Of a stretch of DNA of 64,000 bases, positions 32,480 through 42,829 are shown one piece after another. The DNA comes from Stomoxys calcitrans (taxonomy: Eukaryota; Arthropoda; Insecta; Diptera; Muscidae). The notes beneath the pieces were generated by a model. The model was not told the origin of the DNA, searched no databases, and was given only the letters and a program-made list of their open reading frames with translations. The stretch covers positions 45,008,291 to 45,072,290 of the forward strand of contig NC_081554.1 of the NCBI RefSeq assembly GCF_963082655.1, written 5' to 3'. The position numbers were made by a program, and so were the translations under genes. How positions within the stretch are numbered: the first letter of the stretch is position 1; every line of letters starts with the position of its first letter.

Positions 32480-33075
32480 CACAGGATCAGGAGAAGGAAG
32501 ATACCTTCATACCGTTGAACCATCCAGAACGCTTTAAAAAGCCCAACAATTTGCGAATGTTCACATTCGCTAAATTAGACTAGTTCTCGAAGAAATCGGA
32601 ACCTAAAGTGAAAATCCTTCTGACTGCCAGTGTGGGACACACATACAGCAGATGCTTTATAATGTTGTCTTCCTCGACCGATCAGGTAGTGATCTGTCAT
32701 GAAGGATACAATAACTGAGTCCTTTGTTCTAACCAGCGCCAATAAAGCAGTAGACCTCTTCAAGTCTAGATTAGGCCAAAAAAATTTCGGACTGCTAACA
32801 ACTCCTCCTTTGGGACCATGTGGCATTCGTTGCCCTTTATGCCTGGTCCTAAAGGCTTAGCTTACTAGGACAAACTCACAGATTACATTCCCCTGGAATG
32901 TGTACGGTAGTTGCTCGTCTGCTCTACAATTCTCTGGGATATCTCAGTGGCCCGGCACCCAGAACAGGTCAATTTTTAACTCGTTGAGAGATCTGCGACA
33001 ATCGAATTCCTCAGAGATTCAATGAATTCCTCAGAGATTCAATGAATTCCTCAGAGATTCAATGGCTGCCTGCTT
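32480..33075 (-). mobile_element. Family B relic, C-terminal part
   Basis: On the minus strand: MPHGPKGGVVSSPKFFWPNL, DLKRSTALLALVRTKDSVIV, SFMTDHYLIGRG and a C-terminal YVCPTLAVRR-type knuckle remnant, then the 3' region to about 32480. RNase H lies partly in 32900-33075 and is disrupted by a 20-bp triplication. Confidence 0.72.
33004..33063 (-). repeat. Three tandem copies of a 20-bp unit
   Basis: GAATTCCTCAGAGATTCAAT is present three times in a row inside the family B RNase H relic; the corresponding place at 19530-19550 has a single degenerate version. Confidence 0.9.
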
Positions 33076-33454
33076 GTCGTCTGACAAGATATTCCAAAAT
33101 AAGAAGCCCATCTTGGCCAAAAGTTCAACAAACAAAAATTAAAACTCGTATATCCCCGAAACCAGTGGAGATATTGTATACCTCAAGCGGATTTTTTTGC
33201 AAGGATTTTTGAGCCCTATTCCGAAAACAAAGGATTTTTTAAATCGGACTAAAAATAAAGATTTGGCAGTCCGAATTATTTGAAATGTCGAGGTGACCAA
33301 ATTTAGGTGCCTGCCAAGAGGCACCCGGACCACCTGGGGCCTTGAAATGTAGCACACGATCTCGATGGCACCACAGCTCTAACTTATCCAGAGATATCTG
33401 TAGCCGTTCTTATACGGCATATTTTTTACTAGTTTTTTCGATTATCTCTCACTG
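33076..33454. other. Unassigned DNA between retroelement relics
   Basis: No strong feature. Words such as CTCGTATATCCCCGAAACC resemble dispersed AT-rich repeats in the window but I cannot place it. Confidence 0.25.
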
Positions 33455-34085
33455 TGTGATGACCCGGCAAGCTGTCATTTCTTTCGAATCAGATCACCTC
33501 CCCATAATTCTCACCATCGACCGACCACCCGACTAAGCGCCATACATTTTTCAATCAGAGGCTGGCCGACACGGGATAACTATGAGCACCACACAGGCTG
33601 GAACTTTGAGCTCCGACTTGTGTGGTGTACCTCGTTATCACAGGAAGCATAGCTGAAAGCTACCGGGCGCATCCACTGTTTGCGGATGGTGGAAAGCTCC
33701 GTTTTTATGCGGAGTAGATGCAAATGCGGCCGCGGGCAGTCAGCGATTTTCGAGAGGAGAGTCTCAGTGAGGAGTTAGGTGGTACTGGCTCTTAATTAAA
33801 TACTGAGTGCCAATGGTACTCCGGATGACAAGACGAGTTATTGGCGCCTTCAAATAACCAATGGCCAACATCAGCGTTTGTTCCCTGGTTAGGGGCGGCT
33901 GGAGGCGAGCGTTGGATCTTGGAGCAAGCGTCTCCCGACATCGAAGGATACATGTATGATCCCACAAAACCCATGCGGTTGAGGCGCTGGGCCAGTAACC
34001 CACCCCCGGAAAATTATAAGAATCACTCTGAGAAACAAAAGAATAGTGAAAACGGACCCCCCTAACATTAACGACCCACACAAAT
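33455..34085 (+). mobile_element. Family C relic, endonuclease end and associated DNA
   Basis: VISFESDHLPIILTIDRPPD at 33470-33530 is the last APE endonuclease motif (SDHLPI with the catalytic Asp-His), as in 41600-41660. After it, CACCACACAGGCTGG...TTGTGTGGTG and CGAGTTATTGGCGCCTTCAA match the 10037-10560 region in inverse orientation. No intact frame. Confidence 0.65.
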
Positions 34086-34094
34086 GAAAAAAGG

Positions 34095-34745
34095 ACCATG
34101 ATTTGCGGATCTGCACATGAAATGTCCATACTCTTAATAGAGAAGATGCAGTATAACCGCTTGCGGATGTATTGCAGGGCCTTGATTTGCGGATCTGCAC
34201 TAAGAATGTGTGTACTCTTAATAGAGAAAGAGCAGTACACTCGCTGGCGGATGTATTGGAGAAGTACAAGGCAGATATTACCGCCTTACAAGAAATGCTA
34301 CGACCAGGAATGGCATCACAGTAACACCAAACGGTGACTACCTATACTTTAGATGCCATAACATGGGGCATGAATTTGTCTGTGGATTTGTGGTTAGTGG
34401 GAGAATGAAACACCTTTTCTCAAGCTTTGCTCCAACTGATGAGAGGCTAGCCACAATCCGCATAAAAACCAAAATCATCAACATCAGCCTTATTTGTGCC
34501 CATGCCCCGACGCAAGACAAGGACGAGCAGACCAAGGATATTTTCTGCAGACGCTTAGAGAGAGCGTACGACCACTGACCCGCTCATGATATTAAAATCG
34601 TTCTGGGAGATTTAAATGCGAAGAAAGGGAAGGAAGACATCTTTGGTCCAACAGTCGGAAAGTTTAGCCTGCAGGAGATAACGTCCGATCATGGGTTGAG
34701 GTTAATAGATCTCGCAGCGGCAAAAAACATGATAGTTGGCAGCTA
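34095..34745 (+). mobile_element. RTE-like relic, endonuclease domain (family D)
   Basis: ALEKYKADITALQEMLRPG-type residues near 34255-34300 (motif with catalytic Glu), MGHEFVCGFVVSGRMKHLFS, SFAPTDERLATIRIKTKIIN, ISLICAHAPTQDKDEQTKDI and DIKIVLGDLNAKKGKEDIFG-like residues at 34590-34650 are APE endonuclease motifs. Frameshifts and stops are frequent. The endonuclease is interrupted at 34746 by a SINE and continues at about 35043. Confidence 0.82.
34099..34266 (+). repeat. 84-bp direct duplication at the RTE 5' part
   Basis: Copies start at 34099 and 34183 with TGATTTGCGGATCTGCAC and both contain ACTCTTAATAGAGAA and TTGCGGATGTATTG-type words. Diverged by several substitutions. Confidence 0.8.
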
Positions 34746-35042
34746 GAGGCCACCGTAGCGCAGAGGTTAGCATGTCCGCCTATGGCGCTGAACGCCTGGG
34801 TTCGAATCCTGAAAAAAAGAAGAAAAAAGCGGTAGTTTTCCCCTCCTAATGCTGGCAACATTTGTGAGGTACTATGCCACGTACAATGTCTCTCCAAAGA
34901 GATGTCGCACTGCGGCACGCCGTTCGGACTCGGCTATAAAAAGGAGGCCCCTTATCATTGAGCTTAATCTTGACTCGGACTGCACTCATTGATATGTGAG
35001 AAGTTTGTCCCTGTTCCTTAGTGGAATGTTTATGGGCAAAAT
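34746..35042 (+). mobile_element. tRNA-derived SINE, best copy (about 297 bp)
   Basis: The head GAGGCCACCGTAGCGCAGAGG holds the polymerase III A box (TAGCGCAGAGG, 34756-34766) and the B box GGTTCGAATCC (34799-34809). The tRNA fold is incomplete in the anticodon arm. The body has CCCCTCCTAATGCTGGCAAC, GTGAGGTACTATGCC, TATAAAAAGGAGGCCCC and CATTGATATGTGAGAAG, ending CTTAGTGGAATGTTTATGGG. It splits an RTE endonuclease; flanking TTGGCAGCTA and TTGGTAGCAGCA look like a diverged target duplication. Confidence 0.88.
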
Positions 35043-36240
35043 GTTTTTGGTAGCAGCACTAGATTTCAAAATAAAAATATTTACAAAGCCACATGGCTGT
35101 CACCCGATCAAAACTAGAGGGAGGCATTCATCCAGCGTGTTAGATGTACGATCGATCCAAGTAGCGAATATAGATTCGGATCTTTACCTTGTTGCAGCAA
35201 AGGTTCGCACCTGTTTAAGCATGGCGAGGAAAATACCATCTGACACTGCACGGAAGCTGGACATTGAAAAGCTGCAAACACATCAAATGGCAGCGGCATA
35301 CTCTACTCGAATGACCCAATTGCTTATTGAAAGCACTCCTTGTTCTGATGCTGAAACGACGCAGTGGCAAACCATTGCCCATGGAAAATGTTGTGAGATC
35401 CGTATTTGGGTACCGCAAGCCACCCCTAAGTATCCATGGTACGACCAAGAGTTTCAAGTTGCTACTGAAGCCAAGAATGCGGCATAGAGAGCAAACCTGG
35501 AATGAGTAGTATATGAAGGAGAGGTTTCGGGAGAAAAGGAGAGGGGAGAAAAGTCTATTCCACGGAAAGAAAAAGTAAATGGGGAGACATGAGTGTGAGC
35601 GAATTTAGATGTACAGGCGTCAGAATGAAGTCCGTAAATTCTGCCATAGAATTAAACATCAAACCGATGGCTTTGGTGCAGGCATATCCTGCTGCAGAGA
35701 CAAAGAAGGAAATCTGGTAACTGACAAAGATAGCAGGCTGAGGATATGGACGGAACATTTTATCCAACTGCTAGTGTCCAACGTTGGCGGCGAAGAGGAT
35801 ACCGCAGAACCAATCCCTGATGATGGTATAGAATGTTTACCTCCTCAGTCAGAATGAGGACCAAGTAGCAGTGACCCGGTTAAAGAACAACAAGGCAGCA
35901 GGAGCCGAAGGGTTACCCGTTAAACTATTTAAGAACGGAGGTGACGCGCTGATAAGGTGTATGCATCAGCTTGTCTGCGCAATCTGGCTAGAAGAACGCA
36001 TACTCCATGATTGAAAACTCAGCATGCTATGTCCCGTACACAAGAAAGGAGACAAAACGGAAAGTGCCAACTACAGAGTAATAAGTCTTCTCCCCATCGC
36101 ATACAAGATACCCTCGAGCGTACTTTGTGAAATATTGAAACCTAAAGTCAATGAGATAATTGAGCCCTATCAATGCGGCTGGTGAATCCGCCCTAGACCA
36201 GATATTCACACTGCGCCAAATCCTGGAAAAGACCCGAGAA
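35043..36240 (+). mobile_element. RTE-like relic, endonuclease end, linker and RT fingers
   Basis: KIFTKPHGCHPIKTRG..., DLYLVAAKVRTCLSMARKIP, LDIEKLQTHQMAAAYSTRMT, NEVRKFCHRIKHQTDGFGAG, CRDKEGNLVTDKDSRLRIWT, then in other frames LKNNKAAGAEGLPVKLFKNG and CPVHKKGDKTESANYRVISL, then IIEPYQCG. HKKGD...NYR...SLL is the first RT motif of RTE elements. The frame changes at about 35860 and 36180. At 36241 it jumps to family A RNase H, and the catalytic YADD part is missing. Confidence 0.85.
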
Positions 36241-37120
36241 GATTACCATACACAGATGGATTGAAGCTAAAGGACTGAGTAGTAGGGGTCTATGTTGGGA
36301 ACTCAGGGACTGAGATTTTTTTTCGACTGCCTCGCCATAATATGGTCATGCAGGCGCACATACAGGCAATCAGATAATGTGTGTGGTGGAATGGTGTTAA
36401 CGTGAGGATGTCTAGTACGAACATCATTACGGACAGTATGCTGTCCATCAGGTCTATAACAACCACAAACAGTCTTGGAGTGTAAAAAGGAGATTAACAT
36501 CTTCTCTAAGGATAGCATGATCCCCATCTTTTGAGTACCGTCATAGCGGAGTGAGGGAGAATGAAATAGCAGACGATTTGGACCGCCGACAATAAACATG
36601 AGTAAGCCTAAGCTTTTCGGGTCGGGGCAGTCCGAGTTAGGGGCGTGGGCATCGCCCTCGCCCTTCGTTGTAAAACAACTAAACTGTCGGTAGAACGACG
36701 AAAATCCTATGGGAAGATCCGGATCGTAAGAAGATGAGGCTATTTCTAAAAGGAAATAAGAAGGAGGTCAGTATAACTACGATCATGCAAAATCGATGCG
36801 GCAAATGATAACAGAATGTAGGGCATATTGGGAAGATGATGAGTCGTTGGAGCATTTCCTATGTCATTGCCCGGCTTTCGCGTCCAACATATACCGGCAC
36901 TTAGGTGGGGACATAATAACAGACATGAATCAACTTAGGGGCGTGCCATGGAAAACAATTAGGGATTTTGTAGGTAGCATGGAATTCCTGATTTAGATTT
37001 TATTTTTAGTATTTAGAGTGCACAACAAGCTGATTGCTGGGTTAGATGTATGCCCATAGTGGTATAGGGCGGATTAATATCCGCACCCTCTTTTCAACCC
37101 AACCTAGTCTAACCCTGCGA
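36241..37120 (+). mobile_element. Family A relic, RNase H and 3' end
   Basis: PYTDGLKLKD gives the first RNase H aspartate; then VGVYVGNSGTEIFFRLPRHN, NIITDSMLSIRSITTTNSLG (second Asp motif), a damaged PGH region, and ITECRAYWEDDESLEHFLCH with CPAFASNIYRHLGGDIITDM, a knuckle. The 3' end GCGGATTAATATCCGCACCC is followed by CAACCCAACCTAGTCTAACC. Multiple frameshifts and stops. Fused at its 5' side to RTE sequence. Confidence 0.8.
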
Positions 37121-37165
37121 CACAGGCCAACCTCTGGATTTTCAAAATTTCTCCTAGATTTTAGA

Positions 37166-37845
37166 TTTTATACCCTCCACCATAGGATGGAGGTATACTA
37201 ATTTCGCTATTCTGTTTGTAACACCTCGAAATATTCGTCTAAGGCCCCATAAAGTCTTGATCGTTATGACATTTTAAGTTGATCTAGCCATGTCTGTCCG
37301 TCCGTCCGTCTGTAGGACCGTCTGTTCACACGTTCACCCGTCCTTTTGTATTTCTGTCCGTCCGTCTGTTTGCCTATCCGTTTGTCTGTACGTCTGTCTG
37401 TCCGTCCGTCTGTTTGCTTATCCGTTTGTCTGTACGTCCGTCTGTCCGTCCGTCTGTCCATCCATCCGTCCGTCTGTCCGTCCATCCGTCCGTCCATCTG
37501 TCTGTCCGTCCATCTGTCTGTCCGTCCGTCTATCTATCCGTCTGTCTGTGGAAAGCACACTAACTTTTGAAGAAGTAAAGCTAGGCGCTTGAAATTTTGC
37601 ACAAATACTTCTTACTAGTGTAGGTCAGTTGAGATTCTAAATAGGTCAAATCGGTCCATGTTTTGATATAGCTGCCATATAAACCGATCTTGGGTCTTGG
37701 CTTCTTGAGCTTCTAGAGGTTGTAATTCTTATCCGATTTGGCTGAAATTGTGCATATTTCGTTTTGGTATGGTCATTGAAAGAACTTGACAAATGCGATC
37801 CCTGGTGGAGGGTATATAAGATTTTGCCTGGCCGAACTTAATTTA
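37166..37845 (+). mobile_element. H1 element, short core, expanded GTCY tract
   Basis: 5' TTTTATACCCTCCACCATAG at 37166, a long GTCC/GTCT/GTTT tract to 37550, GAAAGCACACTAACTTTTGA, one to two core units with GATATAGCTGCCATATAAAC, and the 3' end GGTGGAGGGTATATAAG with a degraded hairpin (TTTGCCTGGCCGAAC). The number of core units is lower than in other copies. Confidence 0.85.
37285..37550 (+). repeat. GTCY tetranucleotide microsatellite
   Basis: About 265 bp of GTCC/GTCT repeats with interruptions. It yields long spurious frames rich in SVRPSVCLSV on one strand and TDGRTDRRTD on the other; these are not genes. Confidence 0.93.
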
Positions 37846-37914
37846 ATGGCTCACATCCTTCAAGCATTCTTTGTTGATCGGATTTAAAATTCCGATGTTT
37901 GCATCTGCGAGTGA

Positions 37915-38132
37915 TCCGACTTCTTTGGGTTTGACCATAGGGGTGGTCCGTCCGTCCATCTGTCCTTTTGTCAGTCCGTCCATCTGTGGAAATCACGATA
38001 TGGCCGAACGCGTAAAGCTAGCCGCTCCACATTTTGAGCAGATACTTCTTGTAGCTGTAGGTGGTTGGTGAATGCAAATAAGTCATATCGGTTTAGATTT
38101 TTATCAGAATCCATGGTGGTAGGGTTAATGTT
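37915..38132 (+). mobile_element. H1-like fragment with GTCY
   Basis: GTCCGTCCGTCCATCTGTCC then GAAATCACGATATGGCCGAA, CGTAAAGCTAGCCGCTCC and GTAGGTGGTTGGTGAATG parallel the H1 segment after the GTCY tract. It ends near a sub-terminal word ATCCATGGTGGTAGGGTTAA, lacking the hairpin. Confidence 0.65.
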
Positions 38133-38999
38133 AATTTTTTCTTTAATTCCAAGCATAACCTTTTTTTTTTCTTATGAATAATTTGAGTTGTGTGTATCCA
38201 TCTTGAATGAGGAAGCAAAGTGATTACTTTTAGTTCCAAGAAAATTATAAGGCTCTTCTTCTTTCATATATATTAATGTGATGTTTACTCATTTGAAAGC
38301 CTCAAGAACTTTGCACTTCCCACTTAATTTTATTTCATACTGGGAAATGAACAGACAGCCAGCAGTGTAATAAAGCAATTACCAGAATTTGAACTCACAT
38401 TGAGTCTTTACAGCTGGGAATAACCATCTATTAATTTCCTCCATCCACGAAATAAGACCAAATGATTTTTTATTCTTATGTGATGTTTTGTCTGCCTTTC
38501 AGAGTAGCAGAAAATCCTTGATAATCCTTAAAAGTTTTAACAGTTAATTTATCTTATTCATGTTTTATAAATGCTCACATTTATTTGACTTTTATTGATG
38601 CTTAGAATTAATGGTCTTCTATTTACAGGAATGGGAGATGAAACATAAAATCACATACGCCCCCATCAAACGCCAAACTTCATGCAGTTTTAGATTTAAA
38701 GTCAATTGTGGGTGATAATGCAAAAAAAAATCAAGTGAATGGGGAGGAGATAAGGCTGAGGAAAGCTGCAAGAATGAGGTATGCTATTATTGTCATATGA
38801 AATATTTAATTGTATGCTAAACTCCCCATATTATGGATATTTTGTGACACCTTAAAAAATTTTTATAATTTGTAGCCCGATAATAGTTTTGATGAAAGAA
38901 TTTTGCATTAGATTGAAATTTAGGTGACATATGATAATATGTCTCTCTCTTTCCTTTATAGAATTTTTCATAAAAAAAGGAAAGACAAATATCTCAAAA
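38133..38999. other. Low-repeat AT-rich DNA with a weak exon candidate
   Basis: Mostly unassigned. At 38631-38717, a pyrimidine-rich CTTCTATTTACAG precedes a 28-codon open stretch (EWEMKHKITYAPIKRQ...) ending in TGA, and AATGAG-GTATGC about 60 bp further resembles a splice donor. It is too short to call a gene. Confidence 0.25.
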
Positions 39000-39001
39000 T
39001 A

Positions 39002-39207
39002 TTGGGTTGCCCAAAAAGTAATTGCGGATTTCTCATATAGTCGGCGTTGACAAATTTTTTCACAGCTTGTGACTCTGTAATTGCATTCTTTCTTGTGTCA
39101 GTTATCAGCTGTTACTTTTAGCTTGCTTAAGAAAAAAAGTGTAAGTTTTATTAAAAATGCATTTACTTTCTTTGAAAAAATCCGCAGTTACTTTTTGGGC
39201 AATCCAA
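39002..39207 (-). mobile_element. Mariner-type MITE, copy 3 (206 bp, internally deleted)
   Basis: Inverted termini as in the other copies with TA at 39000-39001 and 39208-39209. Orientation is opposite to copies 1 and 2. About 30 bp of the interior is missing next to the AAAAAGTGTAAG word. Confidence 0.9.
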
Positions 39208-39304
39208 TATATGCTAACACGTTTTTGATGGAGAAAAATGTCTTTCTCTATAATATGCTTAGAAATTTAGGTACGCCTTAGAGCATAAGAAAGATTGTAT
39301 TGCC

Positions 39305-39412
39305 AAAGTGCCTATGACTCTAAATACCTAGCTTGGAATGCTGATGGAAACATCAGAAATTTTTTTTTTGCTGTTTTTACCCCCTCACTACTGCTGACGA
39401 CATTTGTGGCAG
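39305..39412 (+). mobile_element. SINE body fragment
   Basis: GCTTGGAATGCTGATGGAAAC, ACATCAGAAA, TTTTTACCCCCTCACTACTG and CTGACGACATTTGTG follow the order of the SINE middle at 34795-34865. Head and tail are missing. It joins family C DNA at 39413. Confidence 0.55.
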
Positions 39413-40195
39413 CCGCTTGTACGCACCGGATTGACCCGATGGAATCCTTCATCGTCAAGGGTTGCCGCCTCAGTATATGTGTTCGTCTTTTTTCGTCATG
39501 GGAGAGGCATATCCCGAAGTGCCTTCTCCACACGCTACTGGTCCGTGCCGGGATTTAAAAGGACAACGAAGCCTGGTTCTGTTTGGTTTGCTAGAAACGC
39601 CTCCATCATCGGTCAGTGTCGGTGAGGTGTAACCGGTGTATGGAGTGGGTACATTTCCGATCCTGCTCTGACCTCACTTCACTACGGGACTGTAGTCATA
39701 CTTGTTATGTTGCAAGGTGCAAGGTATAAAAACACATTTGTAGCAGCCGGTTGTACGCACCGGAATGACCCGATAGAATCCTTCATCGGCAAGGGCTCAG
39801 TGTACGTGTTCGTCTTTATTCGCCATGGGAGAGGCACATCCCGCAGTGCCTTTTCCGCACGCTTTTGGTCTGTTCCGGGATTGAAAAGAACCCCGAACCC
39901 TGGTTCTGTTTGGTTTGCTAGAAACACCTCCATCACCGGTCATTGTCGGTGAGGTGTAACCGGTGCATGGAGTGGGTGTAATTCCGATCTTGTTCTGGCC
40001 TCACTACAGGTGTATAGTCATACTGAATATGTCGCAAGGTGCTGTGCGAACATAGCCAGCAGTGAGTCACAAGCGTCGCCGTCGTCACCTTCTGTGTCCT
40101 CGTCGTCGGAATATGTGACCCCCCCGACATCTCCCGTGCGGCAATATACGCGAGAGCAGCATACCAGCCCCAATATTGCCAGGCCAGAGCCTTTT
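39413..40195 (+). mobile_element. Family C relic, region upstream of endonuclease, duplicated
   Basis: Two copies of a segment begin at about 39413 and 39745 (GTACGCACCGGA, GACCCGAT, AATCCTTCATCG). Each encodes fragments such as RHGRGISRSAFSTRYWSVPG and KPGSVWFARNASI. The second continues to SSESQASPSSPSVSSSSEYV and TPPTSPVRQYTREQHTSPNI, a Ser/Pro-rich stretch directly upstream of the endonuclease. It may be the ORF1 or leader of the element. Broken by stops. Confidence 0.68.
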
Positions 40196-41680
40196 TGCAA
40201 CTAAACTGCAGTGGTCTCCGTGGCAAGATCGATAAGATTGTGGATTTGATGAGTCGGAAGAACATATTGGTCGCAGCGATTCAGGAGACAAAGCTGAACA
40301 ACACCTGCAGCTTGCACAGTTGTCACGGATACAATGTGGTACGTAAGAATCGCTTAAAGAATGGAGGTGGGGGATTGACCTTCGTGATACACCATTCCGT
40401 GCAGTAAAAACCCATCTCGCCTGGCGCTAGTGACCCCTACATGGAGTGCATGGGGATAGCAGTCAGGTCCGTTACTGCCGAGATAGAGCTATAAAACGTG
40501 TACATACCGCCGGTTGGTAGCTGTGTCCCAATTAATGGCCAAGTTTACAACCCCGACATAAGTGGGTTACTGCGCATCACATTTCATGGCATTCTCTCCC
40601 AGCTAACGACCAACATTACATGGCTTTGGCAGAGCAGATTGAAGGCTCCACGTTTTGCACGGAGAATGGCCAAGCTTATAAGCCCGACATATGTGGGTTA
40701 CTGTCTGGTCATAATCGTCTGGTTCTAGGGGATTTTAATGCGCATCACATTTCATGGCATTCTCCCCTAGGTAACGACCAGCGTGGCATGGCTTTGGCAG
40801 AGCAGATTAAAGGCTCCACGTTTTGTACGGTGAATGAGGATGCTCCCATTAGGAGGTGCAGCAGCTCATCCCCCTGATCTCCTGAGTGACGTATCTTGGC
40901 AAGCCGTCATCTTTTTGGGGTCAGACCTTTAGATAACACCCAGCGTGGTATGGCTTTGGCAGAGCAAATTGAAGGTTTCACGTTTTGCACGGTGAATGGC
41001 CACGCTTAGGACCCCGACTTAAGTGGGTTACTGTCTGGCCATAATCGTTTGGTTCTAGGGGACTTTAATGCGCATTACATTTCATGGCATTCTCCCCTAG
41101 GTAACGACCAGCGTGGCATGGCTTTGGCAGAGCAGATTAAAGGCTCCACGTTTTGTACGGTGAATGAGGATGCTCCCAATAGGACAACTAGGAGGTGCAG
41201 CAGCTCCCCAGACATTCCCCTGATCTCCTGAGTGTCGTATCTTGGCAAGACGTCATCTTTTTGGGGTAAGACCTTTAGGTAACGACCAGCGTGGCATGGC
41301 TTTGGCTGAGCAGATTGAAGGTTTCGCGTTTTGCACGGTGAATGGCCAAGCTAATAACGCCGACTTAAGTGGGTTACTGTCTAGCCATAATCGTTTGGTT
41401 TTAGGGGACTTTAATGCGCATCACATTTCATGGCATTCTCCTCTAGGTAACGACCAGCGTCGCATAGCTTTGGCAGAGCAGATTAAAGGATCCACGTTTT
41501 GTACGGTGAATGAGGATGCCCCCACAAGGACAACTAGGAGGTGCAGCAGCTCCCCAGACATTTCCATTTCATTCCCTGATCTCCTGAGTGACGTAACCGT
41601 AATTTCTTTGGGATCAGACCACCTCACCATAAATCTCACCATCGACCGACCATCGGACTTCATAACCTTTATGCCTTAGT
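40196..41680 (+). mobile_element. Family C APE endonuclease, internally duplicated
   Basis: LNCSGLRGKIDKIVDLMSRK and ILVAAIQETKLNNT at 40200-40300 are the endonuclease start, with the catalytic Glu in IQETKL. Downstream a segment with LVLGDFNAHHISWHSPLGND and ALAEQIKGSTFCTVNEDAPT recurs near 40720, 41050 and 41398, with a partial copy near 40560 (periods about 322 and 348 bp). The final copy reaches VISLGSDHLTINLTIDRPSD, the last catalytic motif. GDFNAHH carries catalytic Asp/Asn. Stops separate the copies; no RT follows in frame. Confidence 0.85.
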
Positions 41681-42345
41681 GTACGTGTTCGTCTTTTTTG
41701 TCATGGGAGAGGCACAAACCGGAGTGCTTTCTCCGCACGCTTCTGGTCTGTGCCGGGATTGAAAAGAACCCCGGATCCTGGTTCGTTTCATTTCACCTCA
41801 TTTCATATTTTAACCAAATATGTTCGGTTTGCCAGAACCGCCTCCATCATCGTTCGGTGTGGGTGAGCTGTAACCGGTGCATAGAATGTTTACATTTCCG
41901 ATCTTGATCTGACCTCACTTCACTACGGGAGTATAGTCATACTGGATATGTTGCAAGATGCTGTGCGAACACAGCCAGAAGTCACAAGCGTCGTCGTCAT
42001 TGCCTTCTGCGTTCTCGTCGTCGGACTATGTGGCCCCCCCGAACTCTCCCGTTCGGCAATACATGCAACAGCAACATCCCAGCCCCAATATTGCCAGGCC
42101 AGTGTCGGCACAGGTCTCCGTGACAAGATCGATTAGATTGTGGATTTTATGCACGGTGAATGAGGATGCCCCCACTAGGATTATGAGGAGGTGCGGCAGC
42201 TCGCCAGACATTTCCATTACATTCCCTGATCTCCTAGCAAGCCGTAATTTTTTTGGGATGAGACCACCTCCCCATAATTTTCACCGACCATCGGACTTCA
42301 TAACCTTTGAGCGCCAGACGTTTATCAATCATTAGAAGACCGATT
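41660..42345 (+). mobile_element. Family C relic, second partial copy with internal deletion
   Basis: RHGRGTNRSAF-type sequence, the Ser-rich block (TSVVVIAFCV... / SSSLPSAFSSSDYVAPPNSP), the ARPVSAQVSVTRSIR junction that replaces most of the endonuclease, then VNEDAPTRIMRRCGSSPDIS and a degraded end motif. The middle of the endonuclease is deleted compared with 40196-41680. Confidence 0.7.
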
Positions 42346-42730
42346 GGGCTGACTTCAGAGAGTACATCAATCGCCGTGAACTTCAGTGAACTGACAACCG
42401 CCTCAAAAGTGTTAGTTTTCGAGAGTAAATTCCTAGATATATGGACCAGTTTGCGTTAATGGAGAATATAGGCGACATATCAACCACGAGCTGTATGACG
42501 ACGATAGCATAGTTACACGCATCAAAATACAACGGCTGCTCGCTTTACACCAGACGGTCGAATACCCAAAGTGCGGACCAATTTCCCGGCGCAGGCAGTG
42601 GTAATGGCAGACGAGCGTAAAGAGACTCGTTGCGCGAACCTCACTAACCCCAGAATCTGTAAATAAACAGGGTAGTCAACGAACATAAGGAAATTGTGTC
42701 TGGAACACATTAGGTACAGGTTTAGGCAAG
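42346..42730 (+). mobile_element. Family C linker interrupted by an RTE 3' scrap
   Basis: DWADFREYINRRELQ-like residues at 42345-42390 and GRIPKVRTNFPAQAVVMADE at 42555-42620 belong to the post-endonuclease region of family C. Between them, 42430-42540 (TATATGGACCAGTTTGCGTT, GAGCTGTATGACGACGATAG, AAAATACAACGGCTG) matches the RTE C-terminus at 46560-46670 and inverted at 31730-31840. Confidence 0.65.
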
Positions 42731-42829
42731 GGGTGATCTACTGGTGGTCACTCTCGATCCCCGGTAGACGGAACGACAGGACCGCAGTCACTTTTTGGCA
42801 ATGTAACTGTGACTGATCCGAAGAGTGCG

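Noticed and set aside
33764..34240. 158-codon minus-strand frame
   Set aside because: It spans family C-associated DNA and the duplicated RTE 5' part on the antisense strand; no domain.
34756..34820. A tRNA gene
   Set aside because: Good A and B boxes but an incomplete anticodon arm and a conserved non-tRNA body; it is a tRNA-derived SINE.
37264..37592. Frames rich in SVRPSVCLSV and TDGRTDRRTD
   Set aside because: They are translations of the GTCY microsatellite.
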